A stretch of DNA of 64,000 bases, taken from NCBI GenBank assembly GCA_023896275.1, contig MLDA01000018.1, positions 1-64,000 on the forward strand, given 5' to 3'. The stretch comes from Kocuria rosea subsp. polaris (GTDB lineage Bacteria > Actinomycetota > Actinomycetes > Actinomycetales > Micrococcaceae). This document shows, piece after piece, positions 26,945-36,221 of this stretch; the stretch's first letter is position 1; each line of letters starts with the position of its first letter. The translations under genes and the position numbers were made by a program. Below the pieces are notes generated by a model. It did not search any database, was not told the origin of the DNA, and saw nothing but the letters and a program-made list of their open reading frames with translations.

Positions 26945-27613
26945 ATGAGTACCGACACCTTGCGCTTCTCGACCGATCAGGTCGCCGTCCGCAGCATCTC
27001 CGTCTCGGACATGCACAACAACGTCTATGTCATCACGTGCAGGGCCACGGGTGCACAGATCGTGATCGACGCCGCAGACGACGCCGACGCCATCGCCGCT
27101 CTTCTCGCAACGGCCGCGAGAGACGCGCAGTCGCCGGCCCGCGTCGCTTGGATCCTCACGACACACCAGCACTGGGACCACGTCCGGGCCCTCGCTGCCG
27201 TCGCCGAGGCGACGGGGGCAGCCCTGGCGGCGGGCGTCGACGACGGGCCCGCCATCGAGGCTGCTGAGGGAGTGCGCATCGATAGGCAGCTGGCCCAGGG
27301 CGACCGCCTCGAGGTCGGCGATCTCGTCCTCGACTGCGTGCACCTGCGCGGCCACACTCCCGGCTCGATCGCCTTTGTGCTCTCCGGCGCGGGGCTCGAA
27401 CGGGAGATCGTCTTCAGCGGCGACAGCCTCTTCCCGGGTGGGCTCGGGAACACGTGGGATGACCCCGAGCGTTTCGCCGCCCTCTACAGCGACGTCGTCG
27501 GCCGCCTGTTCGACGTCTACGACGACGCCGACGTCCTGCCGGGCCACGGCGATGCCACGACGCTTGCGGCCGAGCGCCCGCACCTGGGTGAGTGGAAGGA
27601 ACGCGGCTGGTAG
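26945..27613 (+). CDS. Metallo-beta-lactamase-fold protein, glyoxalase II-like
   Basis: Hydrolase of 222 residues. Metal ligands in LTTHQHWDHVRAL, HLRGHTPGSIAFVL, VFSGDSLFPGGLGN and PGHGDATTL. The THQHWDH motif in place of THxHxDH is used by some glyoxalase II-like members. Substrate unknown. The ATG at 26945 has GAACGAGGGC upstream; the frame is open for about 130 codons before this without conserved content. It is divergent from nrdHIEF and convergent with the methyltransferase gene. Confidence 0.85.
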   Translation: MSTDTLRFSTDQVAVRSISVSDMHNNVYVITCRATGAQIVIDAADDADAIAALLATAARDAQSPARVAWILTTHQHWDHVRALAAVAEATGAALAAGVDDGPAIEAAEGVRIDRQLAQGDRLEVGDLVLDCVHLRGHTPGSIAFVLSGAGLEREIVFSGDSLFPGGLGNTWDDPERFAALYSDVVGRLFDVYDDADVLPGHGDATTLAAERPHLGEWKERGW

Positions 27614-27624
27614 TGGGAGCCGGC

Positions 27625-28443
27625 TCAACCGCTCTTGTGGCCCACGCAGAAGACGCGCCGGAAGGCGAAGAGCGTCACGGGTGAGCCATCAGGCCCGACG
27701 GTCGCCGGGTAGGCCTCGCGCAGCCGCGCCGCGTATTCGGACTCGAAAACCGCGCCCTCGGCCTCGCCGAGGGCCTTCAGAACGGGAAGCAGCGCCGTGC
27801 CGCGCACCCATTCGAGGACGGGCTCGGGGCCGGGGAGCACGTGCTGGTAGGTGGTCTCCCATGCGTCGGCGGCGAAGCCGGCGTCGTGCAGGGTGCGCAG
27901 GTAGTCCCCCGGGCCGTGAACGACGTCGTGCTGCAGCACCCCGCGCAGGAGCGGCGCCCAGCGATCCTCGTCCGCGATCTCGCGCAGAATCCGATGGGAG
28001 TCGGCCGCGAAATTTCCCGGGACCTGTGCGGCGAACCAGGCGCCTCCGGGAAGCAGGTCGAGCCACCGGCGGATCAACGAAAGGTGGTCCGGCACCCACT
28101 GCAGCATGGCGTTCGTGATCAGCACGTCCGTCTCGTTCGTGGGCTCATAGGAGCTTGCGTCCTGGAGCGCGAATTCCGGTGCGACGGCGTCGTCGTCTCC
28201 GTCCGAGGGAGCAGGCGTACGAGCCGCCGACAGCATCGCCTCCGACGAATCCAGGCCGAGGATCCGGGCGCTCGGCCAGCGACGGGCCAGCACACGCGTT
28301 AGGTGCCCGGGCCCGCAACCAAGGTCTACCACGGTGCGCGGATTCTCGGCGGCGATGCGGGCCGTCAAGTCGAAGAACGGGCGCTGCCGGTCGCCGGCAT
28401 AGCGCAAGTAGGTCTCGGGGTTCCATGATGTCGTCGGCGCCAT
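27625..28443 (-). CDS. Trans-aconitate 2-methyltransferase-like SAM enzyme
   Basis: Small-molecule methyltransferase of 272 residues. The SAM motif I is VVDLGCGPGHLTRVLA, followed by ILGLDSSEAMLSAA, then LITNAMLQWVPDHLSLIRRW, a block typical of Tam proteins. Tam methylates trans-aconitate formed from aconitase side reactions, but the substrate is assigned by similarity only. The start chosen is ATG 28443 (MAPTTSWNPETYLRY). It is divergent from the helicase gene. Confidence 0.82.
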   Translation of the reverse strand: MAPTTSWNPETYLRYAGDRQRPFFDLTARIAAENPRTVVDLGCGPGHLTRVLARRWPSARILGLDSSEAMLSAARTPAPSDGDDDAVAPEFALQDASSYEPTNETDVLITNAMLQWVPDHLSLIRRWLDLLPGGAWFAAQVPGNFAADSHRILREIADEDRWAPLLRGVLQHDVVHGPGDYLRTLHDAGFAADAWETTYQHVLPGPEPVLEWVRGTALLPVLKALGEAEGAVFESEYAARLREAYPATVGPDGSPVTLFAFRRVFCVGHKSG

Positions 28444-28495
28444 GCCTCGAGCGTAGCGGCTGGGCCGGGCGCATCGGGGATAGGCTGGAATCATC

Positions 28496-31027
28496 ATGAA
28501 CCTCATCGAACTCTTGCCATCGGGACAGCGCGGGGCTACCCCGGAATCCACCTACGAATCGTTCATCACGTGGGTCCAGGACCGCGGAATCGAGCTGTAC
28601 CCGGCGCAAGACGAGGCCGCCATGGAGCTCGTGCAGGGGAACAACGTGATTTTGGCGACGCCTACCGGTTCGGGCAAGTCGCTCGTCGCCGTCGCGGCGC
28701 ACTTCCACTCGCTGGCGCGCGGTGAGGTCAGCTTCTACACTGCCCCGATCAAGGCGTTGGTCTCGGAGAAGTTCTTCTCCCTGTGCGAGATCTTCGGGGC
28801 GGAGAACGTCGGCATGGTCACGGGCGATTCGTCGGTCAACGCGGACGCGCCGATCATCTGCTGCACGGCCGAGATCCTCGCCAACATGGCGCTGCGGGAA
28901 GGCGAGGACGCGGACGTCGGGACCGTCGTGATGGACGAGTTCCACTTCTATTCGGATCCGCAGCGCGGTTGGGCCTGGCAGCTGCCGCTCATCGAGCTGC
29001 CGCAGGCCCAGTTCCTGCTGATGTCGGCCACGCTCGGAGACGTGACGCGGTTCGAGGACGAGCTCACCGCGCGCACGCAGCGCCACACGACGACGGTCGC
29101 TCACGCCGAGCGTCCCATCCCCCTGCACTACTACTACTCGGAGGAGCCGGTCCAGGAGGCCATCGAGGAGCTGATCGAGACGCGGCAGACGCCCGTCTAC
29201 ATCGTTCACTTCAGCCAGCTCGACGCGATCGATCGCGCGCAGGGCCTGCTCAGCGTCAACGTCTGCACCCGCGAGGAGAAAGACCGAATCGCCGAGCTCA
29301 TCGGCGGGTTCCGCTTCGCCGCCGGATTCGGCAAGACCCTCAACCGGCTGGTCCGGGCCGGCATCGGCGTGCACCACGCCGGCATGCTGCCGAAGTATCG
29401 CCGCCTGGTCGAGCAGCTGGCGCAGGCGGGCCTGCTGAAGGTCATCTGCGGCACCGACACCCTCGGCGTCGGCATCAACGTTCCCATCCGCACGGTGATG
29501 ATCACCGCGCTGACCAAGTTCGACGGAACGCGCATGCGCGGCCTGAAGGCGCGCGAATTCCACCAGATCGCCGGGCGCGCGGGGCGGGCCGGGTTCGACA
29601 CCTCGGGCACCGTCGTCGTGCAGGCGCCCGAGTACGTCATCGAGAACAAGAAGGCCATGGACAAGGCCCGGGCCAAGTTCGGCGAGGACCCGAAGAAGCT
29701 GCGCCAGGTCACGAAGAAGAAGCCGCCGCAGGGTTTCGTCTCCTGGAGCGAGAAGACCTTCGACAAGCTTGTCGTCGCAGATCCCGAGCCGCTGACGTCC
29801 AGCTTCCAGATCACGCACTCGATGATCCTGAACCTGCTCGAGCGCCCGGGCGACTCTTTCGGGGCCGCCCGCCGCATCCTGACGGAGAACCACGAGACTC
29901 CGACCCGACAGAAGGTCCTCCAGCGCAGCGCACTCGGCATCCTGCGCGAGTTGCTGGCGACTGGCGTCGTCGTCCGCGAGGACGAGCCGGACCACTTCGG
30001 CAACCACCTCGCGCTCACCGTTCACCTGCAGCAGAACTTCGCGCTCAACCAGCCGCTCTCCCCCTTCGCGCTCGCGGCGATCGAGGTGCTGGACGCCGAG
30101 TCGCCGACCTACGCGCTCGACGTCGTCTCGGTCATCGAGGCGACCCTCGACACGCCGAGGCAGGTCGTGGGCATGCAGGAGAAGAGGGCGCGCGGCGAGG
30201 CGATCGGCCGGATGAAGGCCGACGGCATCGGGTACGACGAGCGCATGAACGTGGTCGACGAGATCACCTACCCAAAGCCGCTCGAGGACCTTCTCGAGCA
30301 GTCGTTCGAGACGTACCGCAGCGGGGCTCCGTGGCTCGCCGAGTTCGAGCTCGCCCCCAAATCCATCGTGCGTGACATGTACGAGCGGGCGATGAGTTTC
30401 ACCGACTACGTCCAGTACTACCAGCTCGCTCGCTCCGAGGGCGTGCTGCTGCGCTACCTGACCGACGCCTACAAGGCGTTGCAGCAGTCGGTGCCGCGCG
30501 ATGCCTTGCGTGAGGACCTCGAGGACCTCATCGCGTGGTTGGGCGAGCTCGTCCGCCAGATCGATTCCAGCCTGCTCGACGAGTGGGAGAAGATGGCGCA
30601 CGGTGAGATGCCTGACGACCATTCCGATGAGATCGTGCCGCCGACCCCCGAGCGACTCACCTCGAACGAGCGCGCGTTCCGGGTCATGGTCCGCAACGAG
30701 ATGTTCCGGCGGGTCACGCTCTTCGCCGACGAACAGGACGCCGCGCTCGGTGAGCTCGACGGCGAGGCCGGGTTCGACGCCGGCGCGTGGGCCAAGGCGC
30801 TGGATGACTACTTCGATGAGCACGAGGACATCGACGACGGCCCGGCCGCCCGCGGCCAGGAGTACTTCGTCGTCACGAAGGAGCCGAAGCGCTGGGTCGT
30901 GCGGCAGATCTTCAAGGACCCGGCCGGGAACAACGACTGGGGCATCGACGCCTACGTCGACCTCGCCGCCTCCGACGAGGCGGGCGCCGCCGTCGTGACC
31001 GTGACCGGGATCGGCCGCCTAGACTGA
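28496..31027 (+). CDS. Ski2-like DEAD/DEAH-box helicase with DUF3516 C-terminus
   Basis: Predicted ATP-dependent RNA helicase of 843 residues. N-terminal helicase core: Walker A ATPTGSGKS near residue 54-62, Walker B VVMDEFHF, motif III MSATL. Second core half: GIGVHHAGMLPKYRRLVEQL, GTDTLGVGINVP and QIAGRAGRAGFD, which is the Ski2-type signature. The C-terminal ~430 residues have no helicase motif and match the DUF3516 type seen in actinobacteria, ending with an acidic stretch (DDYFDEHEDIDDGP) and a short beta-rich tail. Its role is unknown; RNA turnover is a reasonable guess. It is divergent from the methyltransferase gene. Confidence 0.88.
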   Translation: MNLIELLPSGQRGATPESTYESFITWVQDRGIELYPAQDEAAMELVQGNNVILATPTGSGKSLVAVAAHFHSLARGEVSFYTAPIKALVSEKFFSLCEIFGAENVGMVTGDSSVNADAPIICCTAEILANMALREGEDADVGTVVMDEFHFYSDPQRGWAWQLPLIELPQAQFLLMSATLGDVTRFEDELTARTQRHTTTVAHAERPIPLHYYYSEEPVQEAIEELIETRQTPVYIVHFSQLDAIDRAQGLLSVNVCTREEKDRIAELIGGFRFAAGFGKTLNRLVRAGIGVHHAGMLPKYRRLVEQLAQAGLLKVICGTDTLGVGINVPIRTVMITALTKFDGTRMRGLKAREFHQIAGRAGRAGFDTSGTVVVQAPEYVIENKKAMDKARAKFGEDPKKLRQVTKKKPPQGFVSWSEKTFDKLVVADPEPLTSSFQITHSMILNLLERPGDSFGAARRILTENHETPTRQKVLQRSALGILRELLATGVVVREDEPDHFGNHLALTVHLQQNFALNQPLSPFALAAIEVLDAESPTYALDVVSVIEATLDTPRQVVGMQEKRARGEAIGRMKADGIGYDERMNVVDEITYPKPLEDLLEQSFETYRSGAPWLAEFELAPKSIVRDMYERAMSFTDYVQYYQLARSEGVLLRYLTDAYKALQQSVPRDALREDLEDLIAWLGELVRQIDSSLLDEWEKMAHGEMPDDHSDEIVPPTPERLTSNERAFRVMVRNEMFRRVTLFADEQDAALGELDGEAGFDAGAWAKALDDYFDEHEDIDDGPAARGQEYFVVTKEPKRWVVRQIFKDPAGNNDWGIDAYVDLAASDEAGAAVVTVTGIGRLD

Positions 31028-31028
31028 C

Positions 31029-31871
31029 TCAGCCGAAGTAGTGCGTGAGCGTGCCCGAGACGCTCACGCACATGCCGAACAGGGCGTAGGCCGCGACCGG
31101 GACGGAGAGCGCCCACTCACGCCAGGAGCCCGTGGTTCCGAGCAGCGGTATGGCGACGTGCCCGTTCGGCCGCCACATCGAGGAGATCACGGGCGCGTGC
31201 CGCAAGGCGCGCGGGCGACGGAGGCGCACCGGCCAGAGCAGGTTGATGCCGCCGACCGTCAAAAGGTCCCCGGCGAGATGGACCGCCGCGCCGAGCCCGA
31301 CGGCCGTCACGAACCACCTCGGATCGGCCGAGGAGAAGAACGCGACCGCGAGCCCGCAGGCGCCGCCGACGAGCCAAGGAGTCTTGCGCATCGTGTCCGG
31401 AATGAACTTCAGGGCCTTCGCGGCGAGCGAGACCAGCAGCACCGAGGCCAGCCCGGCGCCCACATAGACCGGCGCGCGGCCCGCAGCGTCGATTGTCCAG
31501 AGGCCGACGAGCCAGGCCAGCACGACGACGGCCACGATCCCGAGCAGCGAGTGCGTCCCCTGCCGGTGGCCGCCCGCGATTCGGCCGACGGTGCGGCACA
31601 GCGCCTCGGTCACCGGCGGCAGGGAGCGCGCGATGGACGCGTTGCGGTGGTCGGCGTCGGGCAGCAGGGCTGCGCCGGCGCACACCAGGGCGCCCGTGGC
31701 AACGCCGCCCGGGGTGTCATCGAAGGCGCCGAAGCCGAGCGTCAGGACGTCCGGGAGCGATCGCGCAACCCCGGGCGCGGCGGTCTCGAGCCAGGTCAGG
31801 GGGATCTGTGCCTGCGATGACAGCAGCACCCAGGCAGCAGCCCCCGTCGCCGCGTGATTGCCGCCCAGCAT
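31029..31871 (-). CDS. Membrane-bound metal-dependent hydrolase, YdjM-like
   Basis: 280-residue multi-pass protein of the inner-membrane metal-dependent hydrolase group (YdjM-type). Conserved polar motifs sit between membrane helices: MLGGNHAATGAAAW at the N-terminus, LLPDADHRNASIAR and GGHRQGTHSLLGIVAVV, and a later VHLAGDLLTVGGINLLWPV. The His/Asp residues are those expected to bind metal. Function unknown. Convergent with the helicase gene by one base. Confidence 0.82.
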   Translation of the reverse strand: MLGGNHAATGAAAWVLLSSQAQIPLTWLETAAPGVARSLPDVLTLGFGAFDDTPGGVATGALVCAGAALLPDADHRNASIARSLPPVTEALCRTVGRIAGGHRQGTHSLLGIVAVVVLAWLVGLWTIDAAGRAPVYVGAGLASVLLVSLAAKALKFIPDTMRKTPWLVGGACGLAVAFFSSADPRWFVTAVGLGAAVHLAGDLLTVGGINLLWPVRLRRPRALRHAPVISSMWRPNGHVAIPLLGTTGSWREWALSVPVAAYALFGMCVSVSGTLTHYFG

Positions 31872-31958
31872 GGGGTACCCGCCTTCGCTTCAGGATCAGA
31901 ACCCCTCGACATTACTGGGGCGGCGACCCTGCGCGGTGAACCGGCGATGTGCGCGGCG

Positions 31959-32711
31959 TCACTTGGCGGCGGGGCCCGTCCATTCCGGATCACGCACGAG
32001 GATGGCCCCCGAATCCGGGCAGTACATGACACGCTCGGCGGGCGCGGTGAGGATCTCCGCGAGGTCGCCCGGGGAAAGCTGCATGCCGGAGCCCTCGGAG
32101 ACGCCGTGGAAGAGTCGTGCCGCGCCGATGCCCCGACGTGCGTACGCCTTGTCGTACAGCTCGACGAGGGCGGCATCGACCGTGGCGGCGAAACCGGCCC
32201 GCTCGGATTCGGCGGCCGCCAATTGCTCACGGACGTCCGCTGTGGCGGAAGCGATCCGCGACTCGACGGCGGCGCGGGCCGCCGCTGCCTCCTCGAGCGC
32301 ATGCTCGGCGGTCGCCGCCTGCGCCTCGGCCGCCTCGACGCGCTCCATGAGCGCAAGCTCCTCGTCCTCGAGCTCGGCCTGGCGCTTCGTGAGCGTCTCG
32401 ACCTCGTGGCTGAGAGCCATCATGTCGCTGGCCGTACCCGCCCCCGTGTCGAGCTTGTGCTGATCGCGGCCGCGGTGGGCGACCACCTTGGCGACGGCGG
32501 CCTCGGAAGCCCGCAGGTCCGCAGCGGCAGCGTCCCGCGCAGCCCGCGCCTCCTCAGCGTTGGCACGGGCTTCCGCCTCGGCCGCCTCGACGCGCGCGGA
32601 CTCCGGATCCTGCTGGGCTTCGCGGAGCTGTCGGCGCAGAGACATGACGGCCGAGTCCAGCTTCGCCAGTTCGAGGAGCCGGTGTTGTTCTTCAGGTGCT
32701 GCAGTCGCCAT
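31959..32711 (-). CDS. Coiled-coil protein of the C4-type zinc-ribbon family, cysteines lost
   Basis: 250 residues. Residues about 5-190 are a long Ala/Glu/Arg-rich coiled coil. The C-terminus keeps the family's terminal ARLFHGVSEGSGMQLSPGDLAE and YCPDSGAILVRD, but only one of the four zinc-binding cysteines remains, so it probably does not bind zinc. The family is associated with the Nif3-like gene upstream (18-base gap), which is the same neighbourhood seen in other actinobacteria. Function unknown. Confidence 0.8.
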   Translation of the reverse strand: MATAAPEEQHRLLELAKLDSAVMSLRRQLREAQQDPESARVEAAEAEARANAEEARAARDAAAADLRASEAAVAKVVAHRGRDQHKLDTGAGTASDMMALSHEVETLTKRQAELEDEELALMERVEAAEAQAATAEHALEEAAAARAAVESRIASATADVREQLAAAESERAGFAATVDAALVELYDKAYARRGIGAARLFHGVSEGSGMQLSPGDLAEILTAPAERVMYCPDSGAILVRDPEWTGPAAK

Positions 32712-32729
32712 GTGTCTCGGCTTTCTCGA

Positions 32730-33698
32730 TCATTGGGGAGTGAGAACGAAGTCCCACGGGTCGGAATTGATGCTGCTGACCTGGACCTCGACGTCGAAGT
32801 TCTGGTCGGTCAAGACATTGTTGAGGGCGTCGGCGGCGGCCGGGAGCCAGAGCCATTCGCTGGCGAAATGGGACACGTCGATCAGGTAGGGGCGCTGCCC
32901 CCGGGCCGTCTCCCGCGCCTCGAGGGCCGGGTGGTGGCGAAGATCGCCCGTGACGTACACGTCGGCCCCGGCCTCGCGCACGGTTTCCAGGAGCGAGTCC
33001 CCGGCACCGCCGCAGACGGCCACCCGGCGGATCACTGCCTGTCGGTCCCCGGCCACGCGCACACCTCCGGCGACCGCCGGCATCGCCCCATAGACCTTGG
33101 CGGCGAAGTCGCCGAGCGTCACGGCCTGCGGCAGGTCGCCGATCCGGCCGATGCCCTCCTCCGGCAGTCCCTCGTCCGCGGCGGAGAGCGGTTCGACTTC
33201 CTGCAGGCCGAAGATGTCGGCGAGGACGTCGGAGACTCCACCAACGGCGGAGTCTCCGTTCGTGTGCACCGTCAGCAGGGCACAGCGGCCCTCGATGAGT
33301 TCGTGCACGACTTCGCCCTTGGGGTCCGTTGCGGCGACGGAATTCACGCCGCGCAGCATCAGTGGGTGGTGCGTGATGAGGAGGTCGGTGCCGCGGGCCA
33401 CGGCGTCCCGGACGACGTCGAGCGTGGGGTCGACGGCGAACAGCACCCGCCGCACCGGTCGTTCGGTGCGGCCCGCGACCAAGCCGACGCGGTCCCACTT
33501 CTCAGCCAGCGACGCGGGCCACAGCTCCTCGACGGCGATCAGGATGTCGCCCAACGTCGCCTCCGGGCCGACGTCGTCCGCCGTGACGGCCTCGTCGGCG
33601 TTTTCGGTGTTCTCCTCGGCGACGGCTTCCGCCACCTCCGGCGCGGCGGTCGTGTCATTCTCAGAAGCCGCGCTTTGCTTCTCGGTCTCGTCCTGCAT
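32730..33698 (-). CDS. Nif3-like dinuclear metal-centre protein (YbgI/DUF34 type)
   Basis: 322 residues. After an acidic N-terminal extension of about 45 residues, the Nif3 fold is recognised by the metal-binding pairs LLITHHPLMLRGV, LLTVHTNGDSAVGGVSDVLA and, near the C-terminus, DVSHFASEWLWLP. The family has proposed GTP cyclohydrolase I-like and other activities, none settled. It lies upstream of the coiled-coil zinc-ribbon-type gene in a probable operon. Confidence 0.87.
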   Translation of the reverse strand: MQDETEKQSAASENDTTAAPEVAEAVAEENTENADEAVTADDVGPEATLGDILIAVEELWPASLAEKWDRVGLVAGRTERPVRRVLFAVDPTLDVVRDAVARGTDLLITHHPLMLRGVNSVAATDPKGEVVHELIEGRCALLTVHTNGDSAVGGVSDVLADIFGLQEVEPLSAADEGLPEEGIGRIGDLPQAVTLGDFAAKVYGAMPAVAGGVRVAGDRQAVIRRVAVCGGAGDSLLETVREAGADVYVTGDLRHHPALEARETARGQRPYLIDVSHFASEWLWLPAAADALNNVLTDQNFDVEVQVSSINSDPWDFVLTPQ

Positions 33699-33849
33699 GT
33701 AACCACCGTAGCCCGCGCGCGGGCCCGCGGGTACGATCCACGCGTGGACACGGGCAGGAATTCATGGAGCGTTGGGAACGTTCTACCCGTGGCGGGCAAG
33801 ATGGGACGCGCGCCTGCGAGCGGAACTGTGGCTGGAAGAGGAGGAGCAC

Positions 33850-34410
33850 GTGAACCTGGACGAACCTGAGAATCGGCGGACCTATTATCTCGGCGGGGGG
33901 TGCTTCTGGTGCCTCGACGCGGTGTACCGGAAGCTGCGCGGCGTCACGGACGTGGTGTCCGGGTACATGGGCGGCGCCCCCGACACCGCGAACTACCGAG
34001 CCGTGTGTGGAGGGGCGACCGGGCACGCCGAAGTCGTCGCGGTGACCTTCGATCCCCAGGTGATCCCGTCCGACGTCGTCCTCGACGTCTTCTTCGCCAC
34101 GCACGACCCGACCACGCTCAACCGGCAAGGATACGACGTCGGCACGCAGTATCGGTCGGTCATGTTCTACAAGACCGAGGCCGAGCGGGCGGAGTTCAAC
34201 GCGGCGCTCCGCCGGCACCAAGGGCACTACGACGCGCCGATCGTCACCGAGGTGAGCCGGGCGCCCGCTTTCCACGAAGCGGAGCCGATTCACCAAGATT
34301 ATTACGCCAGAAATCCCGGTGAGGGCTATTGCAACGTCATCATTAACCCGAAACTGTCAAAGGTGCGCAGATATTACGCTTCGTGGCTCGTCGAAGGTGC
34401 GTCCCACTAG
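33850..34410 (+). CDS. Peptide-methionine (S)-S-oxide reductase MsrA
   Basis: Reduces methionine-S-sulfoxide in proteins and free methionine. The 186-residue product carries the active motif GGGCFWCLDAVY (catalytic Cys18, second Cys21), GHAEVVAVTFDP and FFATHDPTTLNRQGYDVGTQ, all standard. The GTG at 33850 has a strong AGAGGAGG upstream, so it was chosen over an earlier in-frame start that would add 26 unconserved residues. A recycling Cys is likely in the C-terminal EGYCNVII. Confidence 0.94.
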   Translation: MNLDEPENRRTYYLGGGCFWCLDAVYRKLRGVTDVVSGYMGGAPDTANYRAVCGGATGHAEVVAVTFDPQVIPSDVVLDVFFATHDPTTLNRQGYDVGTQYRSVMFYKTEAERAEFNAALRRHQGHYDAPIVTEVSRAPAFHEAEPIHQDYYARNPGEGYCNVIINPKLSKVRRYYASWLVEGASH

Positions 34411-34521
34411 TCAGGTCTAGGGTTGGTCCCGAAGCATCCGTTCGCTTGACGCTCCGCAGAGAATGGCGGGTGAACGGCGACCACGTATTCGACTCAACTC
34501 GAATGGAACGAAGGAAGATAC

Positions 34522-35457
34522 ATGGGGAAGATCTACAACAACGTCACCGAACTCGTCGGCGGCACGCCGCTGGTCCGGCTCAACCGCCTGACGGAAGGGC
34601 TCCCCGGCGACGTCGCCGTCAAGCTGGAGTTCTTCAACCCGGCCAACAGCGTCAAGGACCGCATCGGCGTGGCGATCGTCGACGCCGCTGAGAAGTCGGG
34701 CGCGCTGAAGCCCGGCGGCACCATCGTCGAGGGCACCTCCGGCAACACGGGCATCGCGCTGGCGCTCGTCGGAGCGGCCCGCGGCTACCGCGTCATCCTG
34801 ACGATGCCCGAGACGATGTCGACCGAGCGTCGCGTCATGCTCCGCGCGTTCGGCGCCGAGATCGTGCTCACGCCCGGCTCCGAAGGAATGCGCGGCGCGG
34901 TCGAGAAGGCCAAGCAGATCGTCGCCACCAATGAGAACTCGATCTGGGCGCAGCAGTTCGCCAACGAGGCCAACGCCGCGATCCACCGCGCGACCACCGG
35001 CCAGGAGATCTGGGACGACACCGACGGCGAGATCGACGTCCTCGTCTCGGGCGTCGGCACCGGCGGCACCATCACGGGCGCGGGCAACCTGCTCAAGGAG
35101 CTCAAGCCGGAGATCAAGATCGTGGCCGTCGAGCCGGCCGACTCCCCCATCCTCAACGGCGGCGCACCCGGTCCGCACAAGATCCAGGGCCTCGGCGCGA
35201 ACTTCGTGCCGGAAATCCTGGACACCACTGTGTACGACGAGGTTATCGACGCCTCGGTCGAAGACTCGGTCGCGACCGCCCGCGCGCTCGGCACACAGGA
35301 GGGCATCCTCGGCGGGATCTCCTCCGGCGCTGCCGTCTGGGGCGCCCTGCAGGTGGCCGCCCGCCCGGAGAGCGAGGGCAAGCTCATCGTCGCCGTTGTC
35401 CCGGACTTCGGTGAGCGTTACATCTCGACCCTGCTCTACGACGACATCCGCGGCTGA
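34522..35457 (+). CDS. Cysteine synthase (O-acetylserine sulfhydrylase) CysK
   Basis: PLP enzyme that makes cysteine from O-acetylserine and sulfide. 311 residues, normal length. The PLP lysine is Lys45 in [11 protein letters not shown], the substrate loop is [11 protein letters not shown], and [12 protein letters not shown] is the phosphate-binding loop. The AAGGAAG site sits six bases upstream of the ATG. cysE follows after 22 bases, so the two are likely cotranscribed to supply cysteine for mycothiol as well as protein. Confidence 0.96.
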   Translation: MGKIYNNVTELVGGTPLVRLNRLTEGLPGDVAVKLEFFNPANSVKDRIGVAIVDAAEKSGALKPGGTIVEGTSGNTGIALALVGAARGYRVILTMPETMSTERRVMLRAFGAEIVLTPGSEGMRGAVEKAKQIVATNENSIWAQQFANEANAAIHRATTGQEIWDDTDGEIDVLVSGVGTGGTITGAGNLLKELKPEIKIVAVEPADSPILNGGAPGPHKIQGLGANFVPEILDTTVYDEVIDASVEDSVATARALGTQEGILGGISSGAAVWGALQVAARPESEGKLIVAVVPDFGERYISTLLYDDIRG

Positions 35458-35479
35458 TCCACGGCGGAATCGAGCAACT

Positions 35480-36064
35480 GTGAATTTCTTCGCACGCCTG
35501 CGGGAGGACCTCGTCTCCGCGCGCGCCCATGATCCGGCGGCGCGCGGAGACGTGGAGAACTTCCTCGCCTATTCGGGGCTGCACGCCATCTGGGTGCACC
35601 GGGTGGCAAACCGGCTGTGGCAGCGGCCGCACCTGCGTCTTCCCGCCCGCCTGCTCTCCCAGTTCGCGCGGTTCCTGACGGGCATCGAGATCCATCCGGG
35701 CGCGACAATCGGTCGGCGGTTCTTCATCGACCACGGTTCCGGTGTCGTCATCGGCGAGACGGCAGAGGTCGGCGACGACGTCATGCTCTATCACGGGGTT
35801 ACGCTCGGCGGCCGCTCGCTGGCGAAGGTCAAGCGTCACCCGACGCTCGGCGACCGCGTGGTCGTCGGTGCCGGGGCCAAGATCCTGGGGCCAATCCTGA
35901 TTGGAGCTGACTCGGCGGTCGGGGCCAACGCCGTCGTCGTCAAGGACGCGCCGCCGGACTCCATCGTGACGGGCATCCCGGCCACGAATCGCCCGCGGCG
36001 GCCGGAGGAGCACAAGCCAGCGGTAGATCCGGCCGAATACATCGACCCGGCCATCTACATCTAG
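35480..36064 (+). CDS. Serine O-acetyltransferase CysE
   Basis: Makes O-acetylserine from serine and acetyl-CoA, the first step of cysteine synthesis. 194 residues from the GTG at 35480 ([12 protein letters not shown]). The hexapeptide-repeat left-handed beta helix is clear ([60 protein letters not shown]). It is a short form without the E. coli-type N-terminal domain, typical of Gram-positive bacteria. Followed by a perfect 24-bp inverted repeat. Confidence 0.94.
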   Translation: MNFFARLREDLVSARAHDPAARGDVENFLAYSGLHAIWVHRVANRLWQRPHLRLPARLLSQFARFLTGIEIHPGATIGRRFFIDHGSGVVIGETAEVGDDVMLYHGVTLGGRSLAKVKRHPTLGDRVVVGAGAKILGPILIGADSAVGANAVVVKDAPPDSIVTGIPATNRPRRPEEHKPAVDPAEYIDPAIYI

Positions 36065-36066
36065 GT

Positions 36067-36115
36067 ACGACGACGGCGGGCGAGGTGATCTGATCACCTC
36101 GCCCGCCGTCGTCGT
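36067..36115 (+). terminator. Terminator after cysE (perfect 24-bp inverted repeat)
   Basis: A perfect 24-bp inverted repeat, 36067-36090 against 36092-36115, separated by one base. It begins with ACGACGACGGCGGGCGAGG. There is no T-run, but the stem is exceptionally stable and starts three bases after the cysE stop. Confidence 0.75.
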
Positions 36116-36145
36116 GCGCGGCCCGCCCGCCGTGAATGCCGCCAA

Positions 36146-36191
36146 CAGAAAGGGGGCGTCCCACCACACGGTGGGACGCCCCCCCTTTCTG
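36146..36191 (-). terminator. Terminator after gnd
   Basis: Long inverted repeat with arms about 20 bases long (left 36146-36164, right 36170-36191; two extra C residues form a bulge). On the minus strand it ends CCCTTTCTGTTGG, giving a short U-run. It faces the cysE hairpin. Confidence 0.8.
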
Positions 36192-36221
36192 CTGGCCTGC
36201 TCACTGCGGGCCGGCAGGAGC

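Noticed and set aside
28145-30823. Long open frame antisense to the helicase gene
   Set aside because: It is the complement of a clearly coding gene in high-G+C DNA; the product is low-complexity and resembles no family. The same holds for long antisense frames over arc, nrdE, aceE, alaS and aspS.
33772-33849. Longer N-terminus for MsrA
   Set aside because: A strong AGAGGAGG precedes the GTG at 33850, and the extra residues are not conserved-looking.
34411-34521. Riboswitch or T-box upstream of cysK
   Set aside because: No conserved riboswitch core or specifier hairpin could be folded by eye; a TTGACG element is present but without a good -10.
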